A stretch of 12,747 bases of DNA from Verrucomicrobiia bacterium (GTDB lineage Bacteria > Verrucomicrobiota > Verrucomicrobiia > CAIQCK01): positions 1 through 12,747 of the forward strand of contig JAOACV010000019.1 in assembly GCA_026417675.1 (NCBI GenBank), given 5' to 3'. The position numbers and the translations under genes are program-made. Of this stretch, positions 6,905 to 12,747 are shown in pieces (the first letter of the stretch is position 1; each line of letters starts with the position of its first letter). The notes beneath the pieces were generated by a model. It did no database searches and was not told where the DNA came from. It saw only the letters and a list, made by a program, of their open reading frames with translations.

Positions 6905-7462
6905 ATGAGCCAATGCGCCAAGTCCGTGGTGATGCCTGTTTGGGTGACGCTGCTTCTGTTCTACCCGAACCTTTGGGCGCAGCAGCTTACAGAGCTTAAC
7001 ATGACCCCAAAACCCGGTGATCAGCCTGTTGTGGGCCGATTTTACGTCTCGGTGGATGATGCCGCAACGATCTTCGTCAATGGGCGACAGGTGGCGCACG
7101 CCGGCATCAACGAGTCGTCCTCTCCGGAGACGACCTTGCGGATCGGCGATGTGATCGCGATTCATTTGGTCAATAAGGGGGGGCCGAAACGGTTCAAGAT
7201 GGTTTTTGTCTCCAACGACAACCGCACGGTTATCAGCTTTCGGCACGGCGAATACCGCGAGGTGGGCCTGCAGCCGCATGGCAGTGTGACCAAAGAGATG
7301 GTGTTGAATTGCTCCAAACGAGTGAATCCCCAGCGCGGCAGGCAGCCGAAGTTGCATCCGGGACAACTTCCAGACACTTCCAGTTGGGTGTGGGGATCGT
7401 CAGCCAAATGCATGATCGCCACCGTTGTTTCGAGCGAGATGATCCGCACGGCAGGCCATTAG
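6905..7462 (+). CDS. Small secreted protein with probable beta-sandwich domain, function unknown
   Basis: A 185-residue protein with a Sec signal peptide (residues 1-26, ending NLWAQQ). The segment at about 43-120 (GRFYVSVDDAATIFVNGRQV, LRIGDVIAIHLVN, KRFKMVFVSNDNRTVISF) has the pattern of jelly-roll carbohydrate-binding-like modules: a strand with a V-N-G turn, then a G-D-x-I-A strand and an N-x-G-G-P turn. The tail has SSWVWGSSAKCMIATVVSSEM (162-182), and Cys137 and Cys169 could form a disulfide. No catalytic motif is seen. It has its own promoter and a good Shine-Dalgarno, and is divergent from the GH36-like gene and convergent with the SGNH fusion (14-nt gap). Its GC content and third-position bias are visibly lower than its neighbours, suggesting separate origin. 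A run of seven G at 7177-7183 is slip-prone but the frame reads through well. Confidence 0.65.
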   Translation: MSQCAKSVVMPVWVTLLLFYPNLWAQQLTELNMTPKPGDQPVVGRFYVSVDDAATIFVNGRQVAHAGINESSSPETTLRIGDVIAIHLVNKGGPKRFKMVFVSNDNRTVISFRHGEYREVGLQPHGSVTKEMVLNCSKRVNPQRGRQPKLHPGQLPDTSSWVWGSSAKCMIATVVSSEMIRTAGH

Positions 7463-7476
7463 GAGCGCCGGCAAGT

Positions 7477-9213
7477 TTATGGCGTGACACCATTCGCGAG
7501 CCGGCAGTGTTTGAGGATGAACTCCACCACCGGCGCGGGATCGGCCAGGCCGTGCGGGTGATGGCCGACGCCGGGCTTGGCGATCAGCGTGATGCTGCCG
7601 CCGAGTTTCCTGTAGCGTTCCGCGACGACGCCCGTGTTCTCATCCCACGGCACCACGTCGTCGGCGTCGCCATAGACGTGAATCAACGGCACCTTCGCCT
7701 TCGCGAGCGGCGCGAGATTGTCCACCGGGTTGCCGCGGTAGGCCAGCGCCTCGGCCTCGGTCTTGAAGCCGTAGCAGTCCATCACGAGCTTCCAGTCGCG
7801 CGGGCTGCCTTTGCCCTTGCCTTTGCCGCCGGGCCAGCTCTTGAAGTCGCAGACCGCCGCGTCGGCATAAATGCACGCGACCTTGTCGGGGTTCGCCGCA
7901 GCCCAGTTGTAGCAGTAAAGCCCGCCGCGACTCAGGCCGATGAGCGCGACCTTTTTGGCGAAGCCGAGCTTTCCGGTGAGTTCCTTGTAGCAGGCATCCC
8001 AGTGGGCGACCGCCCGAGGACAGCCAAGCAAATCCGGTACGCGCAGATAGACGATATGCACGCCGCGACCGAGCAGTGCGATTTCGGCGGCGGGAAACGC
8101 ATCGAGGAACTCGCCTTTCCACGCCCAGAGTTTGCCCGGCAGTGGTTGCTTGGGCACGCTGACGGTCACCTGTTTGCCGCCCGCTGTGAAGTCGTAGCGG
8201 TCGTAGCCGTGCCACTGCGATTTCTGGCCGGGGAATGGCGCAGCAACGCCTGCGGCCATCTCGCGAATCTGTTTCTCGATCTCGACCGACTTGGCTTGCG
8301 CTTCGGCCAGTGGCAATCCTTGCTTCATGCCCGGCCGTTTGTGGCCGGTGTTGGCGAGCCAGGCGTCCTTCAGCAATCGCTGTCGCTGCTGGACGAGAGC
8401 GAGTATTTCCTTGCCGCGCGGATGCGCCGCCAGCATGGCTGCGGCGGAGTCGGCGCCGCCTACGTCCTTCGCGCCGAGGTGCAGGAGGATTTGTTTGGCC
8501 ATGATCCAATGGCCCGTCTCGTTGGCGTGAACGCCGTCCTTGGCGAGCAGGAAGTTTGGGTCTTGCTTGCGGTGCTCGGCAAGATCGCGGTTCATCGGCC
8601 CGTGCACGTCCACCACGTCCCAGCCGTTCTTGCGCTGCTCCAACAGCCAGGCGGCATAGCGATCGAGCACTTCGTTGTAGCCGACATAAGGCTGGCGATA
8701 CTCCGGCAGCCCGGCCGGCAGCGTCCGCGCCTTGATCGGCTCCGGGTCGAACGTCGGCGGCGTAATGTGAAGAATGCTCGCCCCGGTTGCCGTCACGCGC
8801 TCGCGCATTCGCCGGATGCCGTCCTGGAATTTTCGAAACCGCTCTTCGCTGAAGGGATAATAGATGCCGTCGTTCATGCCGTAGCAGGCGATGACGAGGT
8901 CGGGCTTGGTCTTCGCCAGCACCCGCCCCAATCGTTCGCGCAGATCGGGCCGCGGGAACTTGCCGCCGGCGTGGCCGGGTTCCGACAGACCGGAGACGTT
9001 CTCGCTCGGCAGGCCGAGGTTGAAAATCTCCATCCGCCGCTCCGGAAACCGCGTCACAACATAGGCGTCGAGGAACTCCACGTAGGCCCCGCTGTAGGTG
9101 ATGCTATCGCCTAGGACGACGACGCGTTGCACGCCGGACAGAAACTCCGACGCGGCGAGGGCATGGCTCGCGCATGACAGCGTGATCGCGGCAAACTTGG
9201 CAATGATTCCCAT
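7477..9213 (-). CDS. Exported SGNH hydrolase fused to a C-terminal alpha/beta hydrolase
   Basis: A 578-residue protein. Residues 1-21 are a short signal peptide (MGIIAKFAAITLSCASHALA). The N-terminal SGNH/GDSL domain (about 29-245) has VLGDSIT (Ser37), YGMNDG (Asn114) and KDGVHANETGH (Asp226, His229), the expected esterase residues. A helical linker (about 265-325) leads to an alpha/beta hydrolase domain (about 345-570) with LIGLSRGG (Ser428), YGDADDVVPW (probably Asp516) and GVGHHPHG (His551 or 552). Both active sites look complete. Such enzymes remove acyl groups, often acetyl, from glycans; the substrate is not identifiable. The open frame extends upstream to 10560, but that part is antisense-free shadow overlapping the sulfatase, so I start at the ATG with the signal peptide. 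No Shine-Dalgarno is visible. It lies 32 nt after the sulfatase stop, in the same operon. Confidence 0.85.
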   Translation of the reverse strand: MGIIAKFAAITLSCASHALAASEFLSGVQRVVVLGDSITYSGAYVEFLDAYVVTRFPERRMEIFNLGLPSENVSGLSEPGHAGGKFPRPDLRERLGRVLAKTKPDLVIACYGMNDGIYYPFSEERFRKFQDGIRRMRERVTATGASILHITPPTFDPEPIKARTLPAGLPEYRQPYVGYNEVLDRYAAWLLEQRKNGWDVVDVHGPMNRDLAEHRKQDPNFLLAKDGVHANETGHWIMAKQILLHLGAKDVGGADSAAAMLAAHPRGKEILALVQQRQRLLKDAWLANTGHKRPGMKQGLPLAEAQAKSVEIEKQIREMAAGVAAPFPGQKSQWHGYDRYDFTAGGKQVTVSVPKQPLPGKLWAWKGEFLDAFPAAEIALLGRGVHIVYLRVPDLLGCPRAVAHWDACYKELTGKLGFAKKVALIGLSRGGLYCYNWAAANPDKVACIYADAAVCDFKSWPGGKGKGKGSPRDWKLVMDCYGFKTEAEALAYRGNPVDNLAPLAKAKVPLIHVYGDADDVVPWDENTGVVAERYRKLGGSITLIAKPGVGHHPHGLADPAPVVEFILKHCRLANGVTP

Positions 9214-9245
9214 AGCAGAAAGGCCGGTGGGATTGTCGGGACGAG

Positions 9246-10712
9246 CTACCGGCGGAGCTTGCGTTCGCCCAGCCGTTCTCCAGCCGGCGGACGGATAGGC
9301 ATCTCCAGGCCGCCCGACGTTTCCAGTTCGTCGAAGAGTTGTTTCCGCAGCTTGGCGATCTGCTCCTGATACGCCGGCACGTGGATGAGGTTGTGCTTTT
9401 CGCGCGGGTCGGTTTGCAGGTCGTAGAACGCGTCCTTGTCCCAAATGCCGTGAAAAAAGATGTATTTGTAGCGGTCGGTCCGAATGGCGAAGGTCGTCGG
9501 CGTGGCGGGGAAATTCCACTCCCAGTAATACTCGTAGAGGATGTGATCGCGCCACGGCGCGCTGCGCCCCGTCAGCAACGGCCAGAACGAGCGGCCGTCC
9601 ATCTTCGCGTCGGCGGGCGCTTGCACGCCTGTCGCGTCGAGCACGCTCGGCGCGAAGTCTATGTTCTGCACCATCTGTTTGATGACTGTGCCGGCTTTCA
9701 CGCGGCCCGGCGCCCAGACGAGCAGCGGGACGCGAATGCTCTCCTCGGAGGCGTCGCGCTTGTCGTAGAAACCGTGCTCGCCCAGCTCGAACCCGTTGTC
9801 GGCCATGTAGAAGAGCACCGTGTCCTTCGCACGGCCGGACTTCTCCAGCCAAGCAAGCACGCGTCCGATGTTCTCGTCGAGGCTGTGGACGGTCTCGCAG
9901 TAGTTGCGAAAGAACGTGTCGAAGTCCGGCACGGGATCGTTGTCGAACGGCGTCGTCTCCATGTGGTCCACGCCGTGGATACTGTAACGCCGCTCGCGCA
10001 TCCAGCGCGGTTGTGTCTCGTAGTTCGATTCCGTGTCGGCCATCGGCTCCGGGCGCGGCACCGGTTTCTGGGCATAACGGCCCGCGTGACGTTTGGCGGG
10101 TTGAAAAGGGAAGTGCGGCGATTTGTGACCGAGTTGGAGGTAGAACGGTTGGTCGCCCTGCGTGCCCAGCCACTCCAGCGCGAGGTCGGTCAACACGTCG
10201 GCGGTGTAGCCCTCGAACTTCTTGCGCTGGCCGTTGATGTTGATGATCGGGTCGAAGTATTCGCCCTGTCCCTTGAAACTCGCCCAATGGTCGAAGCCGC
10301 GCTGCACTTGGTCCGTGTCCTCGCCCATGTGCCACTTGCCAAAGTAGGCCGTGCGGTAGCCGGCCTTCTGCAAGTGCTGCGTGAAGAACGTCAGCCCCTC
10401 CGGCACCGGCCGCTGGTTGTCCACCACGCGGTGATGGTGCATGTAAAGGCCCGTCAGAATGGACGCGCGGCTCGGTGAGCACAGTGAGGTGCTCACAAAC
10501 GCGTTGGCAAATCGCGCTCCCTCGCGCGCCATGCGGTCGAGGTTCGGCGTCTCCAGCCACTTCGGCGCGCCGGGCATGTGGCTCATGAAGTCGTAGCGAT
10601 GATCATCGCTGAGGATGAGGATGATGTTGGGCGGGCGCGTCGCGGCAACGGCGTCACCGGCCGGGTCGGCCATCGCCAAACCCATGAGAACGGGTGCGAT
10701 TATTCGTTTCAT
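9246..10712 (-). CDS. Exported type I (formylglycine) sulfatase
   Basis: A 488-residue protein with an N-terminal signal region (MKRIIAPVLMGLAMADPAGD..., cleavage near Ala24). It hydrolyses sulfate esters. The S1-family signature CSPSRASILTG begins at Cys78, the residue oxidised to formylglycine. Metal and sulfate ligands are visible as LSDDHR (Asp36, Asp37), GKWHMG (Lys126, His128), GHKSPH (Lys197, His200) and MADNGFELGEHG (Asp305, Asn306). The C-terminal part has the usual RTDRYKYIF and FYDLQTDPREKHNLI (429-443). Length is normal. The frame is open to an ATG at 10769, but the ATG at 10712 begins the signal peptide; only a distant GGTGG precedes it. No maturase gene is in the window. Followed at 32 nt by the SGNH fusion, pointing to joint removal of sulfate and acyl groups from one glycan. 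The S1 subfamily cannot be told by eye. Confidence 0.92.
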   Translation of the reverse strand: MKRIIAPVLMGLAMADPAGDAVAATRPPNIILILSDDHRYDFMSHMPGAPKWLETPNLDRMAREGARFANAFVSTSLCSPSRASILTGLYMHHHRVVDNQRPVPEGLTFFTQHLQKAGYRTAYFGKWHMGEDTDQVQRGFDHWASFKGQGEYFDPIININGQRKKFEGYTADVLTDLALEWLGTQGDQPFYLQLGHKSPHFPFQPAKRHAGRYAQKPVPRPEPMADTESNYETQPRWMRERRYSIHGVDHMETTPFDNDPVPDFDTFFRNYCETVHSLDENIGRVLAWLEKSGRAKDTVLFYMADNGFELGEHGFYDKRDASEESIRVPLLVWAPGRVKAGTVIKQMVQNIDFAPSVLDATGVQAPADAKMDGRSFWPLLTGRSAPWRDHILYEYYWEWNFPATPTTFAIRTDRYKYIFFHGIWDKDAFYDLQTDPREKHNLIHVPAYQEQIAKLRKQLFDELETSGGLEMPIRPPAGERLGERKLRR

Positions 10713-11006
10713 GTTCAACGATTCCACCAAGCGCCGCCGGAATTTGGAATCAGCGGGCCGCGGCAGCATTCGAGCGGCGGGTCAGCGTTTTCCACAGCCA
10801 TGCGTCAGCCTCCCCGTGTGTGCGAAAACGAAAGTTAATGCAAGGCTTCATGCAATCGCGCAGGAGCAGTCTATCGCGCGTCTGTGGCACGCGCAACAGG
10901 CGTCTTCGCCGGAATATTGTGCAGGCCCGCCCGAGCGCGCGGGGAGACGGGAAAGGCCGTTCCAGAGGCGGACCATCTCTCTCGGCATCGGACAAACGGC
11001 CGCAGG
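10713..11006. other. 294-nt gap between methyltransferase and sulfatase genes, nothing recognised
   Basis: Short frames here overlap on both strands and have no start signals or protein-like composition. The leader of the sulfatase operon should begin here, but I found no convincing -35/-10 pair. There is no T-tract terminator after the methyltransferase stop and no riboswitch-like structure that I can recognise. Confidence 0.45.
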
Positions 11007-11729
11007 TTACTTGCCGTCGCCAGCCTTTTTCTCGCTGTCGGGAGGCAGCGGTTCCTTCTCCCAAGGAACAACCCACTTGTAGATGGTGTGCTGGTTGCCC
11101 TCGTAGTCGTTTTCATCAACGCCGCTGCCACCGCTGGTCACCGTGACCACCTCCACCGGCTTTGCGCCGCGCATGTCGAAGTCGTGGGATAGGATGCGCG
11201 AGCCGGGCTTGAGTTTCTCAAGCTGCGGCATCAATCGGACGTTCAACGACGGCAGGAGGTAGAGGAACACCACGGTGGCTTCGCGCAGGTCCAAGGTGAA
11301 AATGTCCGCCTCCTTGATGGTGACCAGATGCTCGACCTTGTTGGAGCGGACCGTGGCGAGGGATTCCTGAACGCGCACCGGATCAATGTCGAAACCGACT
11401 GCTTTGACGCCGTATCGCTTGGCGGCGGTCGCCACGATACGACCATCGCCGCAGCCGAGGTCATAGACCACGTCGCCCAGCTTGATCTCCGCCATCTGCA
11501 GCATCTTGTCCACGACCGCCTGGGGGGTGGGGACATAGATCACATCGGGTTTTCGCGACGGCGCTCTGGTGGGCGCATCGCCCTTGGTTTGCTGCGCTGG
11601 GGAAGTCTCGGCAGCCTGCGCTGGGACAGACAGCCAGAACAAAGCCGCCAACAAGACGGCCGCCCAAAGCAGGTTGACGCGGGGCGTGTGGAGCGGAAGA
11701 AACGCGGTGGACAAGGCTCGTGCTTTCAT
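11007..11729 (-). CDS. Exported or membrane-anchored FAM173-like class I methyltransferase
   Basis: A 240-residue protein. A strong hydrophobic segment (about residues 19-39, ending SVPAQAAE) looks like a Sec signal or anchor. A polar linker leads to a Rossmann methyltransferase domain (about 61-222): VIYVPTPQAVVDKML (63-77), SAM motif I VYDLGCGDGRIV (88-99), GFDIDP (112-117), EADIF (140-144), VVFLYLLPSLNVRLMPQLEK (153-172) and SHDFDM (181-186). The YVPTP plus D-x-G-x-G-D-G-R-I-V pattern resembles the FAM173 lysine methyltransferases (ATPSCKMT type), themselves membrane-anchored. The substrate is not known. The problem is topology: SAM is cytoplasmic, while a signal peptide would place the domain outside. 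Only AAGAAG before the ATG resembles a Shine-Dalgarno. It sits 88 nt after the esterase gene and 294 nt before the sulfatase. Confidence 0.8.
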   Translation of the reverse strand: MKARALSTAFLPLHTPRVNLLWAAVLLAALFWLSVPAQAAETSPAQQTKGDAPTRAPSRKPDVIYVPTPQAVVDKMLQMAEIKLGDVVYDLGCGDGRIVATAAKRYGVKAVGFDIDPVRVQESLATVRSNKVEHLVTIKEADIFTLDLREATVVFLYLLPSLNVRLMPQLEKLKPGSRILSHDFDMRGAKPVEVVTVTSGGSGVDENDYEGNQHTIYKWVVPWEKEPLPPDSEKKAGDGK

Positions 11730-11777
11730 AGCTTCTTATTCGATGGTTGTGATTGGCCGTGGAGATTACATGCATCC

Positions 11778-11790
11778 GGCGTCGGACGCC
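11778..11790. other. 13-base palindrome between esterase and methyltransferase genes
   Basis: GGCGTC, one centre base, GACGCC form a perfect 6+1+6 inverted repeat in the 88-nt gap upstream of the methyltransferase. It could be a repressor site or chance; the arms are short and the region is GC-rich. No U-tract follows on either strand. Confidence 0.2.
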
Positions 11791-11817
11791 AGCTTTCCCT
11801 GAGCGGCGGCAGGCGGC

Positions 11818-12747
11818 TCAAGGAGACCGCCTCAGATGCCGGTCCAGGAACTCGAAGGACTCGGCGCCGCGCACTTCGTGAACGCCATCGAACTCGGCCA
11901 GCACAATCCGGTCCTGCAATCCCAGATGGTCGCGAATGGCTGAGAGTTGTTTCCAAGCATACGCGGTCCATTCCGGCGTGGTGATGGGGTCGCGCCGGCC
12001 GTATTCGATGCATACCGGACGCGGCGCTGTCAACGTGACCAGTTCGACGTGCGTGAACCGGTGCAGGACGTTCCAGTTGTAGAAATCCTCGTCGGGATGC
12101 AGCAGGTAGCTGGTTGGCGTCGCGTTGGAGGTGATCTTGGATCGCCAGTCGTTGAAATGGCCGGAGACGACGATCGCCTTCAACCGCGGCTCCAGCGGCG
12201 AAATCCAAAGGGCGGAATACCCGCCATAGGAGAGACCGTAGTAGCCAATCCGATCAGGATCAACGAACGGCAGCGTGTGCAGAAAATCAACGACCCGCCG
12301 GGTCTTGGCCACGGCCATCGCCACGCGCATCGCACCGACCGCGTCGGCCATGCGCGCTTGGTCGTTGGTCCACTCCACGGGATGATAGTGGAGAATCAGC
12401 GGGGCGAAGACCACATAGCCACGTTCCGCCAAACGCCGGCCAAATTCGTGATAGGGGGTGTCCTTGGTCTGCCCGATCCCTGTGATCATCTCCGGCGTGC
12501 CGCTCAACCCGTGCTGGCAAATCACTGCCGGCGCGCGTCCACGGATGGTCTGCGGCACAAGGAGGTTGCCGTAAACCTCCACGCCGTCGGTCACGTCGAG
12601 CAAGACCCGATAGGTCTTGTGCGTGTCGGTGGTCTGAACCAGCTCCGTGCGCGGGCGAAGCGGCGAACTCGTGACGGGAACTTCCCCGACGAGGTTTCGA
12701 TAATCGTCCAGCATCGCTGCCTGGAGCTTGGGGAAGCGCGATGCAGG
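11818..12747 (-). CDS. Dienelactone-hydrolase/acetyl-xylan-esterase-type alpha/beta hydrolase (5' end cut by right edge)
   Basis: The frame is open from the right edge to the TGA at 11818-11820, giving 309 residues. The first Met (12714) is probably internal, because the 11 codons before it read as protein (PASRFPKLQAA) and the hydrolase fold starts soon after. Numbering from that Met: a strand VYGNLLVP (47-54), VICQHGLSG (64-72, oxyanion region), YYGLSYGGYSALW (158-170, nucleophile Ser162), IEYGRRDPITTP (236-247, probably Asp242) and EFDGVHEVRG (274-283, His279). The triad looks complete. Relatives hydrolyse ester bonds, often acetyl groups on glycans, but the family is broad and may act elsewhere. 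Any signal peptide would be outside the window. It is upstream of the methyltransferase in the same direction, with 88 nt between. Confidence 0.8.
   Translation of the reverse strand, partial: PASRFPKLQAAMLDDYRNLVGEVPVTSSPLRPRTELVQTTDTHKTYRVLLDVTDGVEVYGNLLVPQTIRGRAPAVICQHGLSGTPEMITGIGQTKDTPYHEFGRRLAERGYVVFAPLILHYHPVEWTNDQARMADAVGAMRVAMAVAKTRRVVDFLHTLPFVDPDRIGYYGLSYGGYSALWISPLEPRLKAIVVSGHFNDWRSKITSNATPTSYLLHPDEDFYNWNVLHRFTHVELVTLTAPRPVCIEYGRRDPITTPEWTAYAWKQLSAIRDHLGLQDRIVLAEFDGVHEVRGAESFEFLDRHLRRSP

Noticed and set aside
7309..9114. 601-codon plus-strand frame opposite the SGNH fusion
   Set aside because: The opposite strand encodes two complete hydrolase active sites; this frame has only low-complexity Arg/His/Val/Ala-rich sequence.
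9339..10478. 379-codon plus-strand frame opposite the sulfatase
   Set aside because: Antisense to an unmistakable sulfatase with CSPSR and metal ligands.
9214..10560. Upstream extension of the SGNH fusion frame (about 449 further codons)
   Set aside because: This part overlaps the sulfatase on the same strand in another frame, is Arg/Ala/His-rich and motif-free, and the signal peptide begins at 9213.
11799..11835. Imperfect GC-rich inverted repeats around the esterase stop codon, considered as a terminator
   Set aside because: The stems are interrupted or straddle the stop codon, and no T-tract follows on the minus strand.

Overview
The window is a high-GC, gene-dense piece of bacterial chromosome. 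It looks like a PVC-superphylum organism, most plausibly a Verrucomicrobiota member of soil or water. The reasons are the density of exported carbohydrate-active proteins (a sulfatase, a GH36-like glycosidase, an SGNH/alpha-beta hydrolase fusion, a dienelactone-hydrolase-type esterase), the two Tat-exported proteins, and several genes without a Shine-Dalgarno. This assignment is inferred from family content only; there is no rRNA or other marker in the window.

Layout from left to right. (1) A truncated minus-strand gene for an unrecognised secreted protein runs off the left edge (1-273). (2) A minus-strand pair (3413-1947, then 1923-448, 23 nt apart) encodes two divergent paralogues with Tat signal peptides and the L-fucose/L-arabinose isomerase-like fold. 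(3) A divergent, mostly non-coding gap (3414-3772) contains a possible tail of a decayed gene. (4) A plus-strand cassette encodes a membrane-anchored rhodanese (3773-4264) and a MauE/DoxX-like membrane protein with a CGC motif (4353-4784). A 31-codon ORF sits between them, and the successive reading frames overlap as ATGA. (5) A minus-strand exported GH36-like glycoside hydrolase (6812-4803) converges on the cassette. (6) A short plus-strand secreted protein (6905-7462) is read divergently from that hydrolase, behind a recognisable sigma70-like promoter. (7) A long minus-strand series follows: an esterase cut by the right edge (12747-11818), an exported or anchored FAM173-like methyltransferase (11729-11007), a type I sulfatase (10712-9246) and an SGNH + alpha/beta-hydrolase fusion (9213-7477).

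How the genes could work together is inference. The sulfatase, two esterase-type proteins and GH36-like enzyme would desulfate, deacylate and cut a sulfated or acylated glycan outside the cytoplasm. The FucI-like pair might act on or bind released sugars there. The rhodanese/MauE cassette looks like an independent periplasmic thiol or sulfur-redox unit.

The most unusual points are the tandem Tat-exported sugar-isomerase-fold proteins, the exported methyltransferase, the double-hydrolase fusion and the chained ATGA junctions. I see no tRNA, rRNA, CRISPR array, insertion sequence or phage gene.
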